A stretch of DNA of 64,000 nucleotides from NCBI GenBank assembly GCA_905371715.1, contig CAJPLV010000001.1, positions 65,411 to 129,410 on the forward strand. The letters run 5' to 3'. A program made the position numbers and the translations under genes. The first letter of the stretch is position 1. Each line of letters starts with the position of its first letter. Below the pieces are notes generated by a model, which saw only the letters and a program-made list of their open reading frames with translations, had not been told where the DNA came from and made no database searches. The DNA is from Candidatus Saccharimonadota bacterium (GTDB lineage Bacteria > Patescibacteriota > Saccharimonadia > Saccharimonadales > Saccharimonadaceae). Of the stretch, positions 25,153 to 34,078 are shown piece after piece.

Positions 25153-26202
25153 CTACGCGGCATCAACGAGCGCGTATGTCGCTTTAGCGACGCGTTTGAA
25201 TTCCGGTTTGCTCTGCAGATTGAGGAGAATCGTTGTTTCTTTGACGCGGCGGCTTTTGAGTACGCGCCTGACGATTTCGTCGCGGTGCAACGGTTCGCCG
25301 GCGTCTTTGAGTACATTTGCGATGATTTCTGATACTGTGCCGCGCGAGTAGCCCCATTCTTGCAGCGCGTAAATGCCGCGACCGATGAGCACGAAACGCT
25401 TATCTTTGATGAGCTCGTTGTGAATTGCTTGCGTGGTAACATTCTTGCGTTTGAAATCGCTTGTTTTAATCGCTTTAGCGATTTCCGAGAAATGCAACGG
25501 TTTGCCATTGCCTACGAGGATGACGTAGATTTTGTCGCGGATATTCTTCGGATTAACGGTCGGCCATTTCGTGAGTCCCCAGACGTCTTTTAGGCTGGCG
25601 AGCTGTTTCGACAGGCTTGCGAGAGCGCGGACTTGCGCCGGGCTTTCGTAGGTGAGCATGCCGTGAAGCGTTTCTATATCAACAGGTTCGCCGTGCTTTT
25701 TGATCGTTTTAACAATGGTGTCGATATTGCTGCGGATTTTCTTCTCGTCGCCGTTTTCAGCAATACTGATACCCTGGTGGTAATTGTCGGTTTCGTTGAT
25801 AGTTGTGAGGCGCGGCGAGAGTTCGGCGATAAAGGCGATGTGCGTGCGGATAGCTGCTGCCTTTCCGGGCGATAAGCGTTCAGCGATGTCGTTGACGCGC
25901 CCGATGCGGCCATTTTCCGACAAATCGCGGACGATAAGGCGCTCGACAGTGCGGATGGCTGGAATGTCGCCCTCCTCTGCTGCAATTTTTAGACGAATGA
26001 GGATCGCCTTCTCAAGCTGGCGTACGCGCTCGCGAGTGATACCGAGAAGCTCGCCGATTTGTTCAAGCGTTTCTTTGCGGTCAAACAAACCAAAACGGCG
26101 CGTAATAATCTCGCGCTCGCGTTCTTGATCGATCGTTTTCAAAATGTCTTGAATGGCGGTTTTGATTGTCGATGCGGTGTCGGTGCCAGTAACTTCGGTC
26201 AT
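25153..26202 (-). CDS. Sigma-70 region 4 / HARE-HTH fusion protein
   Basis: 349 residues. Residues about 25-75 are a sigma region 4 helix-turn-helix (RRFGLFDRKETLEQIGELLGITRERVRQLEKAI), but no region 2 precedes it, so it is not a full sigma factor. Two later segments (KIYVILVGNGKPLHFSEIAKAI and SEIIANVLKDAGEPLHRDEIVRRVL) look like HARE-HTH modules as in the RNA polymerase delta subunit. It likely modulates RNA polymerase. GGAG lies upstream of the ATG, after a GC hairpin at 26221-26234. Confidence 0.75.
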   Translation of the reverse strand: MTEVTGTDTASTIKTAIQDILKTIDQEREREIITRRFGLFDRKETLEQIGELLGITRERVRQLEKAILIRLKIAAEEGDIPAIRTVERLIVRDLSENGRIGRVNDIAERLSPGKAAAIRTHIAFIAELSPRLTTINETDNYHQGISIAENGDEKKIRSNIDTIVKTIKKHGEPVDIETLHGMLTYESPAQVRALASLSKQLASLKDVWGLTKWPTVNPKNIRDKIYVILVGNGKPLHFSEIAKAIKTSDFKRKNVTTQAIHNELIKDKRFVLIGRGIYALQEWGYSRGTVSEIIANVLKDAGEPLHRDEIVRRVLKSRRVKETTILLNLQSKPEFKRVAKATYALVDAA

Positions 26203-26517
26203 ATAGTATCTCCAGCCTCCGCCTCACCCGAGGCTTTTACGTGTTAGGTTAATATAAATGATTTAATGTTAATTATAATATATAGTGTTATAGATGTCAA
26301 ACCCTCACGGTTCTATAAATATTGTATCACAATATCGACGCTTATGGTAAATGTTTTTTTGGCACTTTTTTTACTGAAAAAGAATGATAAGGCTGGAAAT
26401 ATTTTTATATCCTGTCAAATTACCTCTGTTGAATTGCCGATAACATGTACAAGACGACGATAAATCCACATCATAAATATCATGATGAGTAAAATATAAG
26501 CAGTATTATAGTACGGT
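26203..26517. other. AT-rich gap upstream of the sigma4/HARE gene
   Basis: No gene seen. Near the right-hand gene start lies a hairpin GCCTC/GAGGC (26221-26234) with four T on the + strand, within the leader of the minus-strand gene. The rest is AT-rich. Confidence 0.5.
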
Positions 26518-27615
26518 TTAGGACTGAGGACCCGGCAGCGGCGTAGCGAAATTAAAGATAGGTACGGTGCTTGCGGGCGTATGCGGGTACCGCGACGTAT
26601 CAATGTCGGTTGATATGTCAATCGCTGGCGGCGTAGACAAGAGCGCTTGCGTATCGATATCGTCAATGTCATCAAATACGCCGTCCTCCAGGCTGATTCC
26701 GGTATGCTCGGCGGCGAATTTCACAATAGTCTCACGGATTTGCGCTCGCGTTAAATTCGACGCGCCAGTAAACTCGTGTCCAGCGTGCGATATGCGAATG
26801 AAACGGCTGAGCGGTTGCCGTACAACGATACGTTCATACAATAAATGCGACTGGTCGGGTGATACGACCTTGTCCTTGGCACCATGCAGGAATAAGAACG
26901 GCGGCGGCGTGCCGGCGATTTTATGGTAGAGCGGGCTGGCTTTTTTAGCGGTCGCAAAGTCGGCTGACCCGAGGTAATTAAAAGCATTTGGATTGCGCCG
27001 GCGCCCTAATTTGAGCTGACGCACCAAATCAGTTGTGCCGTATAGGCTCACGACGCCGCGGATTGCCACGGGCGGTTTGGTGGTAGAAAGCGCGTAGGTA
27101 CTCACTAAAAAACCGCCGGCGCTGTCGCCGATTAGGATAGCTTTGTGCGTGTTGATGGCGTACTGGGGCGCGATCGCGGCAAGCGTGTTGATAGCGCAAG
27201 CAGTGTCGTTATTCTGTACTGGATAGCGGTGCTGCGGCGCCAGGCGGTAATTGATTGACGCGAATGCAAATCCGGCGCGCACCAAAGCGGCGCCGTAGAA
27301 ATCGGCGATTGCGTTGCGTTTATCGCCTTTGCTCCAGCCGCCGCCATGAACGTAGATAGCGAGTGGATATGGCGTATGGGTACGAGTCGGACCGACCGGT
27401 TCTGGCGGCAGGTATAAATCAATCGTTTGTTCAGCGCTGCCGTTGCAATACGGTATGTCGTGAATGATGCGTGCTATTTTGCCTAAGCGGTACATAGCGT
27501 AAAAATTATCGGCTGGATTTTTGATCGATAGCGAATAAATCGACGTAATACAGACGGCGAACAAACAAAGCAGAAGCCAGTGGCGTACCTCGCGGAGGCG
27601 TTGACGAAATGTCAT
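26518..27615 (-). CDS. Membrane-anchored alpha/beta hydrolase (esterase/lipase family)
   Basis: 365 residues. One N-terminal membrane helix (WLLLCLFAVCITSIYSL), then the esterase fold: oxyanion-hole HGGGW, nucleophile elbow GDSAGG, acid in LHGAKDKVVSP and catalytic His in ISHAGHE. The pattern fits the COG0657 carboxylesterase group. The catalytic domain would face outward. The C-tail is hydrophilic. A TATTAT box 7 nt before the ATG suggests a leaderless mRNA. Substrate unknown; a role in host-lipid or cell-envelope breakdown is speculation. Confidence 0.8.
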   Translation of the reverse strand: MTFRQRLREVRHWLLLCLFAVCITSIYSLSIKNPADNFYAMYRLGKIARIIHDIPYCNGSAEQTIDLYLPPEPVGPTRTHTPYPLAIYVHGGGWSKGDKRNAIADFYGAALVRAGFAFASINYRLAPQHRYPVQNNDTACAINTLAAIAPQYAINTHKAILIGDSAGGFLVSTYALSTTKPPVAIRGVVSLYGTTDLVRQLKLGRRRNPNAFNYLGSADFATAKKASPLYHKIAGTPPPFLFLHGAKDKVVSPDQSHLLYERIVVRQPLSRFIRISHAGHEFTGASNLTRAQIRETIVKFAAEHTGISLEDGVFDDIDDIDTQALLSTPPAIDISTDIDTSRYPHTPASTVPIFNFATPLPGPQS

Positions 27616-27753
27616 ATTTATGATAATACACTGTTACGATAATGGCGTCAAGGCGCGGTTTTTTGGAGTAGCTTAGCGACCGCAAGCGCGCCGCGCGGGC
27701 GACGGCTTTTTTTGCGTTTACGTTCTATGGCAATGTGGTAATGCGGCAAGAAG

Positions 27754-30138
27754 CTACTTTTTCTTTGCCTTTGCTGATGAAGTGCGCGGTTTGCCGGCTT
27801 TTTGCGCAGTACTGCGCCGTCCGCGCGCACGTTTGGCGGGTGCAGCGGCAATCATCTCGCGTGCTTGTTCGGCTGTGATTGTTTTCGGGTCGATGTCTTT
27901 CGGGATTTTTGCGTTCTTTTTACCATCGGTGACGTATGGTCCGAAGCGCCCGTTGAGTACTTTGACATCGCCAAAATCGGCGATATGTTTTTCGGCTTCG
28001 ACTTGCAGTTTTGCGGCGTATAACTCGCGTGCTTTTGCTTCGGTAATTTCGCGCGGGTCATCTTCTTTTAGGCTGACATATAGCTTGCCGACTTGAATGT
28101 ATGGTCCGAAGCGCCCGATATTGGCGTTAATATCTTGCCCGTCCTCGGTCGTGCCGACAAGCCGCGGCAGCTCGAACGCTTTGAGTGCTTGCTCTAATGT
28201 GACGGTGCTGATTTTTGTACCACGCGGCAGTGGCGCGAAGTGCGGTTTCTCGTCGCTATCGGTGCTGCCGAGCTGGAGCATCGGCCCGAAGCGCCCGAAG
28301 CGTGCGATGATCGGCTTGCCGGTTTTCGGGTCAGTGCCGATGTCGCGCGAATCGCCAACCTTACTGCGGTCAATTGCGCCCGATTGCTCAATGCGGGCAT
28401 GAAACGGCTCGTAAAAGCTATGCAGCATGGCGTTGCGCGTTAATTTATCGCTTGCGATGTCATCGAAATCTTTCTCGACGTTGGCGGTAAATCCGTAATC
28501 AACAACTGGCTTAAAATGATCGGTAAGAAAGCCGCTGATAAGTTCGCCCGCTGGCGTTGGTACGAGTTTGCCCCGGGTTGAGCCGGTTTTTTCGGTCTGG
28601 ATGCCGCGTTCAACATTTCCATCAATACGCTGCAGCACGATAACGTCGCGCGGCTCGCCTTCGGATTCGCCGCGTTCAGCGTAACCGCGTGTTTGGATTG
28701 TATTCATGATCGTAGCGTAGGTACTCGGGCGGCCGATACCGAGCTCTTCAAGTTTCTTAACGAGCGTACCTTCAGTATAGCGCGCAGGCGGACGGGCAAA
28801 GATTTGGCGCGCCTCCATGGAATATTCACGCACAAGGTCGCCGGCGGTAAACGTCGGTAGGATAGCGTCGTCCTTGCCTCCACCGTAGACGCGCAGGAAG
28901 CCGTCGAAGACAATGGTATGTCCTTTAGCTTCAAAAACGGGGTTGTCTACATTAGCAGTACTATTGATCGCTTGCTTGGTGTCTGCTTGTTCGATCCGGA
29001 TCGTCGCCGTTGTGTTCTCTATCTTGGCGGATGCCATTTGGCTGGCGAGTGTACGCCGGCGGATGAGGTCGTAGAGTTTTTGGTCGTAGCCGTTGCCGCT
29101 GACCGATTCGCGCGTGACGTCGGTTGGACGGATCGCTTCGTGGGCTTCTTGCGCGCCGGCAGATTTCGTTTTGAATGTGCGGACGCGGCTATATTCAATG
29201 CCGTAGAGCCGCTTGATGTAATCGGCGCTAGCGGCAATTGCCTGTCCTGATAGGTTTACGCTGTCGGTACGCATGTATGTGATGTGTCCCTCTTGATATA
29301 ATTTCTGTGCACTCGCCATAGTGGCGCGGCTACTCATACCTAGTTTGGCGTTGGCTTCTTGCTGCAATGTGCTGGTGGTGAACGGCGCGGCGGGGTTGCG
29401 GGTTGACGGTGACGTCTTTATATCGTCAATGGTGTATTTTGCGTTGTTCAATGACTCTAGGAAGGCGTGTGCATCAGCTTCGGTGTCGAACCGCTGCTTA
29501 AGCTCGGCTTTGACTTCTTGCCCGTCGTATACAAATACGGCAGTGACCTTGAACTGAGAACTGCCCGCGAATTGCTCAATTTCATGCTCGCGCTCAACCA
29601 GCAGGCGTACAGCTGGACTCTGTACGCGTCCGGCGGATTTACCGCCCGGGACTTTTTGCCAGACGACAGGGCTTAGCTCAAAACCAACGAGGCGGTCTAA
29701 AATCTGTCTCGCCTGCTGCGCTTCAACGAGCTTCATGTCAACAGTGCGCGGGTGTTGGATCGCTGCCTCAATTGCCGGTTTGGTGATTTCGTGAAAGGTA
29801 ATGCGCTTAGTGGTGGCAGGGTCAAGATTCAAAACTTCGCATAAATGCCAAGCGATTGCCTCCCCTTCGCGGTCTTCATCGGTAGCGAGCCAGACGTTTG
29901 CTGCGCCGACTGCCTTGACGGCTTTTTTTAGCTCGGTGATAATTTTTTTCTTTTCGGGATCAATTTCGTATATAGTTTTGAAATCGTGTGCAACGTCAAT
30001 CGGCGGCGTGCTGTCTTTGGTTTTTTTTGCAATAGAGCGGATGTGTCCTACGCTTGACAAAACATGAAAATCATGCCCAAGATATTTTTCAATGGTTTTT
30101 GCTTTTGCCGGCGACTCGACGATAACGAGGTTCTTCAT
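27754..30138 (-). CDS. topA: DNA topoisomerase I
   Basis: 794 residues, type IA topoisomerase that relaxes negative supercoils. TOPRIM start (MKNLVIVESPAKAKTIEKYLG), the DEDREGEAIAWH acidic cluster, and the active-site Tyr in ITYMRTDS. Instead of zinc fingers the C-terminus has three RFGP(Y/M) repeats (GRFGPMLQLG, GRFGPYIQVG, GRFGPYVTDG) followed by a Lys/Arg-rich tail, a common Actinobacteria/CPR type of end. Confidence 0.95.
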   Translation of the reverse strand: MKNLVIVESPAKAKTIEKYLGHDFHVLSSVGHIRSIAKKTKDSTPPIDVAHDFKTIYEIDPEKKKIITELKKAVKAVGAANVWLATDEDREGEAIAWHLCEVLNLDPATTKRITFHEITKPAIEAAIQHPRTVDMKLVEAQQARQILDRLVGFELSPVVWQKVPGGKSAGRVQSPAVRLLVEREHEIEQFAGSSQFKVTAVFVYDGQEVKAELKQRFDTEADAHAFLESLNNAKYTIDDIKTSPSTRNPAAPFTTSTLQQEANAKLGMSSRATMASAQKLYQEGHITYMRTDSVNLSGQAIAASADYIKRLYGIEYSRVRTFKTKSAGAQEAHEAIRPTDVTRESVSGNGYDQKLYDLIRRRTLASQMASAKIENTTATIRIEQADTKQAINSTANVDNPVFEAKGHTIVFDGFLRVYGGGKDDAILPTFTAGDLVREYSMEARQIFARPPARYTEGTLVKKLEELGIGRPSTYATIMNTIQTRGYAERGESEGEPRDVIVLQRIDGNVERGIQTEKTGSTRGKLVPTPAGELISGFLTDHFKPVVDYGFTANVEKDFDDIASDKLTRNAMLHSFYEPFHARIEQSGAIDRSKVGDSRDIGTDPKTGKPIIARFGRFGPMLQLGSTDSDEKPHFAPLPRGTKISTVTLEQALKAFELPRLVGTTEDGQDINANIGRFGPYIQVGKLYVSLKEDDPREITEAKARELYAAKLQVEAEKHIADFGDVKVLNGRFGPYVTDGKKNAKIPKDIDPKTITAEQAREMIAAAPAKRARGRRSTAQKAGKPRTSSAKAKKK

Positions 30139-30189
30139 ATTTGTCTATAATATAGTGCATTGCGAAAAATGCCAAATTGCTTGAGGCGG

Positions 30190-30777
30190 CTATTGGGCAG
30201 CTTGCCGTACGTATGCGTATGAGGAATGAAGCGCGCATGGCAGCGATGCAGCGAAAGCGAGCCCGCCAACAGCCCGAGAAACTGTCGCGATCGTTTCGTG
30301 GCCGCTTCGTTCTGCTGCGGCGCCGATACCGTAAGCGAATATTGATGTCATCTCTCCAGCCATCGCGAGTTTGCCTGATGTTGTCGGGCGGATTGATTTG
30401 CCGGGATATTTCAGCATGGTCACGGTGGTTGCAAGCGCATTGGCGGCTTGTAAGCTGGCGAGCGCGGCTGCGATTTCTCTTGGTATGATATCCTTCTTCG
30501 TGAATTCGTATATAATTTTTGCGGTTGCGATCTTATCAAGACTGGCGTCTGTCAATGCGCCGAAATTGCTCGTTTGTCCGGTGGCGCGCGCCACCTTGCC
30601 GTCAAGCGCGTCAAGCCCCCGTCCGGCGATAAGCATGGCAGCTCCTTTGGGCGTCTCTGTAGCTTCGGCGCCTTTCCAGGCGAGCGCTGCGCCGCATAGG
30701 CTTATTGCGTTCGGTATCGTAAAAATGTCGCGTGTAGCGACGAGCGGTTTGTCTTCTGGTGGGCGGTCGTGTTTCAT
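30190..30777 (-). CDS. CDP-alcohol phosphatidyltransferase
   Basis: 195 residues from ATG 30777 (a longer frame to 30882 overlaps dprA and is unlikely). The CDP-OH-P signature is complete: DGKVAR...GALTDASLDK (D-G-x2-A-R-x8-G-x3-D-x3-D). It joins a CDP-activated lipid to an alcohol to make a phospholipid; the alcohol is not evident. Several hydrophobic segments suit a membrane enzyme. Follows dprA in the same direction. Confidence 0.75.
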   Translation of the reverse strand: MKHDRPPEDKPLVATRDIFTIPNAISLCGAALAWKGAEATETPKGAAMLIAGRGLDALDGKVARATGQTSNFGALTDASLDKIATAKIIYEFTKKDIIPREIAAALASLQAANALATTVTMLKYPGKSIRPTTSGKLAMAGEMTSIFAYGIGAAAERSGHETIATVSRAVGGLAFAASLPCALHSSYAYVRQAAQ

Positions 30778-30826
30778 TGCAAAACTGTAACGCAAACAGA
30801 GGCAGTTTTGCAAGCGTGAGCGATAT

Positions 30827-31696
30827 CTAGCGTAGCGTCCACTGATTTGCGCCGAGCGAGCGGATGACGCCGTTGATTTCAAGGAGCGTGAGCGTGGTGC
30901 TGAATTCGACAGCGTTTAAGCTGGTCGCGCGCTGGATTTCGTCGCCGTCGCGTATGCCGGCGGCGAGTTGTTTGATGATGGCGGTTTCGGCGGGCGTAGC
31001 GCCGCGCGGCGGCGTGGACTGCCGGGCTTTTTCGTGCGGCAGCAAAACGGCGATAATATCGTCGGGGCTAGTAACGGGCGTAGCGCCCTGGCGAATCAAC
31101 GCGTTGCAGCCGGCGCTCATCGGGCTGGTGATGTTGCCAGGGACAACGAAAACCTCCCTACCCTGCGCGAGCGCGTGTGCGGCGGTGTTGAGCGTGCCGC
31201 TGCGGGCGGCCGCTTCGGTGATGAGGATTGCGTCGGCGAGCCCGCTGACTAGACGGTTGCGCGTGAGAAAGCTCCATTTGCCGACGACGTACGGTTTAGG
31301 CTCGTCGATGCAGTGCTCGGATAAGATTGCGCCGCCTTGCGCGATGATTCTTTCGCCAAGCGCGCGGTTGGCGGCAGGGTAAATATCCGGCAGCTGATTT
31401 GCAATAACCGCGATTGTCGTGCCCTCAGCCTCCAAGCAAGCGCGGTGCGCGAGCGCATCGACGCCGAGTGCGAGGCCGCTTACAATAATAATTCCTTGCC
31501 GCGCTAAGTCGCCGGCAAATCTCGTCGTTACTTCAATGCCGTAGCGCGTCGGCTTGCGCGTACCGACGATTGCGAGGGTCGGCGCGCGCTTCGTTGGCAG
31601 CGCTCCCATGCAATACAACACGTGCGGCGCGTCGTTAATATGGCATAATCCCTGGAGATAGATATTGTCATCTGGAGCAATTTTATTGATTTTCAT
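30827..31696 (-). CDS. dprA: DNA-processing protein DprA
   Basis: 289 residues from ATG 31696 (MKINKIAPDDN); an upstream extension to 31798 is possible but would include a strong promoter of the opposite strand. The DprA Rossmann core is clear: AIVGTRKPTRYGIE, VSGLALGVDALAHR, GGAILSEH, NRLVSGLADAILITEAAARSGTLNTA. A winged-helix C-terminus (about 225-289) follows. DprA loads RecA on incoming ssDNA, so the cell is probably naturally transformable. Confidence 0.9.
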   Translation of the reverse strand: MKINKIAPDDNIYLQGLCHINDAPHVLYCMGALPTKRAPTLAIVGTRKPTRYGIEVTTRFAGDLARQGIIIVSGLALGVDALAHRACLEAEGTTIAVIANQLPDIYPAANRALGERIIAQGGAILSEHCIDEPKPYVVGKWSFLTRNRLVSGLADAILITEAAARSGTLNTAAHALAQGREVFVVPGNITSPMSAGCNALIRQGATPVTSPDDIIAVLLPHEKARQSTPPRGATPAETAIIKQLAAGIRDGDEIQRATSLNAVEFSTTLTLLEINGVIRSLGANQWTLR

Positions 31697-31717
31697 ACAA
31701 ATTTCTTGTAAAAAGTA

Positions 31718-31746
31718 TTGACACTTTGTCAACTGTGTGCTAATAT
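31718..31746 (+). promoter_or_regulatory. Strong promoter of the 31.7-32.0 kb RNA
   Basis: TTGACA (31718-31723), 17 nt, TAATAT (31741-31746). One of two near-consensus -35/-10 pairs I found; most genes here show only a -10. Confidence 0.7.
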
Positions 31747-31752
31747 TGGAGA

Positions 31753-32033
31753 TGATTGATTGACTCGGAAGAGGAAAATCAAGCACCTTATACCCCATAT
31801 TCTATAACAGAATTCGCCGACATGGCGAATCTCAAGTTAGGTAGCGCATAAAGTGCGGTCATTAGTAACCTACCCTCCACTATGATCGCCGCTACAGACA
31901 GCTTTGTGCGTTTACTAACCCCTTTGTCCAGCGGATCACCAGTATGTGTGAGGTGGATCACGTATACCCAAGACGGGTGGGACGAAGGGCAGTATGGCGC
32001 CAGGTGATGCCCACCCTTACCTGGCGCTTTTTT
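31753..32033 (+). ncRNA. Structured RNA, about 280 nt, of unknown class
   Basis: Between a strong promoter and a strong terminator with no good ORF. Several hairpins are visible: ATTCGCC/GGCGAAT (31813-31831), CCGCT/AGCGG and others, and GGGTGGG (31975-31981) can pair with CCCACCC (32010-32016) inside the terminator loop, which could compete with the terminator stem. I tested it by eye against RNase P, tmRNA, 4.5S and 6S RNA and T-box motifs; none fits well. It could be a riboswitch-like leader for the operon at 32115 or a free sRNA; the next gene has its own box, favouring a free RNA. Confidence 0.5.
31997..32033 (+). terminator. Intrinsic terminator of the structured RNA
   Basis: GCGCCAGGT (31997-32005) and ACCTGGCGC (32019-32027), a perfect 9-bp stem, followed by TTTTTT. 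Confidence 0.85.
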
Positions 32034-32114
32034 GTTGGGTTAATTTTTGATAATTGCAACGTAAATTGCAACAGATTTGCAGTATATGTACACACAGTTT
32101 TACAATACGAGGCT

Positions 32115-33041
32115 ATGAGAATTGCATTTTTAGGAAAAGGCGGTAGCGGTAAAACGACGACATCATCGTTCGTGGCGCGCGTGGCTGCCGAAATGTATCG
32201 CGAATTATACGTGATCGACGCTGATATTAACGTACATATGCGTGAGGCGCTAGGATTGTCAAGTGGCGAAGCGCATGAATTTCGGCAAGTGTTTGAGTAT
32301 GTTGAGACGAAAATTCATCACGATCGTCCTGATGTCGCGGCGCTTAAAGCCTTGCCGCGAACGCTGCCGCCGTGGCGGCTAGAAGATCGGTATACGCTGA
32401 GTTTTGAAGCTGCGCCATGCAAAGATTTGCGTCGCCATGACAATATGTTGCTACTTGAGCTAGGCAGTTATACTGAAGATACGATGGGTTGGTCGTGTCA
32501 TCACGGTGCGCTCGGGACGTTACAATTGGTGCTAGCACATGTGAATGATGGCGAAGATCAACTGATTATCGCCGATTTGACGGCGGGTGCGGACGTATTT
32601 GGCGTCGGTATGCTCGGATTATTTGATATAGTGTTCGTAGCGGTTGAGCCGACGATGAAAAGTACGAACATTTATAATCAGCTGACGGACTTGGCGGTAG
32701 CGGACGATGTTGCGCTGTGTCCGATTGCGAATAAAATTATCGACGAAAGCGACGTTCAGTTTATTGAAACGCGAATTGAGCAGCCGGTGAAATTTACAAT
32801 CGGCATGTCGAATTTTGTCCGGCGGTTGGAACGCGGCGAGACGGTAGAAACGGCAGACATTGAGTTGCCAACACGCCAGGTGCTCGGCGAAATCGTTACG
32901 TATATGCAAAGTGTGAAGCGCGATGAACAGAGAATGTTTCAATCGACGCTGGCGGCGCATCGGCGGGCGGCGAAGAAATGGCCGAAACAGAAATTCCCGA
33001 TTGACCTTATGACATTAATTAATCCGGAGTATGAACGATGA
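32115..33041 (+). CDS. CooC/MinD-like P-loop ATPase
   Basis: 308 residues from ATG 32115 (MRIAFLGKGGSGKTT), chosen because the P-loop is N-terminal in this family and a TACAAT box lies 8 nt upstream. Deviant Walker A KGGSGKTT, switch-like YVIDADIN, then GWSCHHGALGT and LIIADLTAGAD. The closest known group is the CooC-type ATPases that insert nickel into enzymes; the Cys-His-His cluster (SCHH) could hold metal. First gene of a four-gene operon, overlapping the next by 4 nt. Confidence 0.65.
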   Translation: MRIAFLGKGGSGKTTTSSFVARVAAEMYRELYVIDADINVHMREALGLSSGEAHEFRQVFEYVETKIHHDRPDVAALKALPRTLPPWRLEDRYTLSFEAAPCKDLRRHDNMLLLELGSYTEDTMGWSCHHGALGTLQLVLAHVNDGEDQLIIADLTAGADVFGVGMLGLFDIVFVAVEPTMKSTNIYNQLTDLAVADDVALCPIANKIIDESDVQFIETRIEQPVKFTIGMSNFVRRLERGETVETADIELPTRQVLGEIVTYMQSVKRDEQRMFQSTLAAHRRAAKKWPKQKFPIDLMTLINPEYER

Positions 33042-34078
33042 AACCAGGTGAAATATTATTTCTGACGCGTGACGACGTGATAGTACTTGGTGGACGCGAT
33101 ATGGCGTTTGCGACTAACGTGATTGAAGCGATGTTTGCGGCATGGGCGCAGGGCGATGTATTGCAGCCGGTGAAAACATCGTTGAAGTTTACCGACCGCG
33201 CAGCGAATGAGTCAGTAGGCGGTGTGGTAAATGTGCTGCCAGCGGCGATTCGCGTTGGCGATGATGCGACGTATGGCGCGAAATTACTTGGTGCGATGCC
33301 GGCGAACGTGTCGCAGGGCGTGCCACGTGCTACGGGCGTGACAGTACTGTTTGACGAGGCGCACAAAATGCCCATTGCGATTATGGACGCGCAAGTTTTG
33401 AGCGCGATGCGGACGGGTGCGGTGAGCGCACTGGCGGCGCGAAAACTGTGCCGGCAAAATACAGCAGAGATCGGTTGTATCGGTGCGGGTGTTAACATGT
33501 ATACGCAGTTGCTCGGTGTACTGAGCGTACTGCCGCAGGTAATGCGTGTTAAGATATATAGCCGTGGTGAAAGCAAACAGCGCTTAGTGGCGAAATTACA
33601 GCGCAAATTTCCACAGATTGAGTTTATGCCGGTTGAATCGGCGCGCGGTGCGGCGCAAACTGCTGATCTTATTGTCACTTGTGTGGCAAATACGAGCGAG
33701 CCAGTTGTGCAAATACGCGACGTACTACGACCAGGTGTGACAGTGTTCAATATCGGTTGTTTAGAGAATGATCCGGAGCTGTTGGCGCATATGGATATAA
33801 TCGTGTCGGATTTTTGGGAGCATACGAAACATCGCGGCGTGCAAACGCATGCAGTTGCGTATGCACGCGGGCTGATTGCTGATGAAGATGTCGTGAACCT
33901 TGGCGCGATTTTACGCGGTGAACAGCGCGGGCGCATGAATGACGAACAGAAAATATTTTTCGGGCCGACGGGTCTAGGCGCGGAGGATATTGCGCTTGGT
34001 CGAGCGATATACCAGCGAGCATTGAAACGCGGCGCCGGTACGAAGTTAACACTTTGGAGCGGCGAATCGTGGATCTAG
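33038..34078 (+). CDS. Ornithine cyclodeaminase / SbnB-like NAD(P)-dependent dehydrogenase
   Basis: 346 residues. Conserved: GVPRATGVTVLFDE, PIAIMDAQVLSAMRTGAVSALAARKL and a Rossmann IGCIGAGVNMYTQ. This superfamily includes mu-crystallin, ornithine cyclodeaminase and SbnB, the amino-acid dehydrogenase that helps make diaminopropionate for a staphylococcal siderophore. Substrate cannot be told. It overlaps its neighbours by 4 and about 10 nt, so it clearly belongs to the operon. Confidence 0.7.
   Translation: MKPGEILFLTRDDVIVLGGRDMAFATNVIEAMFAAWAQGDVLQPVKTSLKFTDRAANESVGGVVNVLPAAIRVGDDATYGAKLLGAMPANVSQGVPRATGVTVLFDEAHKMPIAIMDAQVLSAMRTGAVSALAARKLCRQNTAEIGCIGAGVNMYTQLLGVLSVLPQVMRVKIYSRGESKQRLVAKLQRKFPQIEFMPVESARGAAQTADLIVTCVANTSEPVVQIRDVLRPGVTVFNIGCLENDPELLAHMDIIVSDFWEHTKHRGVQTHAVAYARGLIADEDVVNLGAILRGEQRGRMNDEQKIFFGPTGLGAEDIALGRAIYQRALKRGAGTKLTLWSGESWI

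Noticed and set aside
30778-30882. Longer N-terminus for the CDP-alcohol phosphatidyltransferase
   Set aside because: It would overlap dprA and adds a low-similarity basic stretch; ATG 30777 is a natural start.
31975-31983. T-box leader
   Set aside because: GGGTGGGAC matches the core of the T-box sequence, but the CCGCG continuation, a specifier stem and a downstream synthetase or amino-acid gene are missing.
31753-32033. RNase P RNA
   Set aside because: GAGGAAAATC resembles the CR-I motif, and the reverse strand has a CAGGTAAGGGTG like E. coli, but the partner CR-V motif and pairing are absent.
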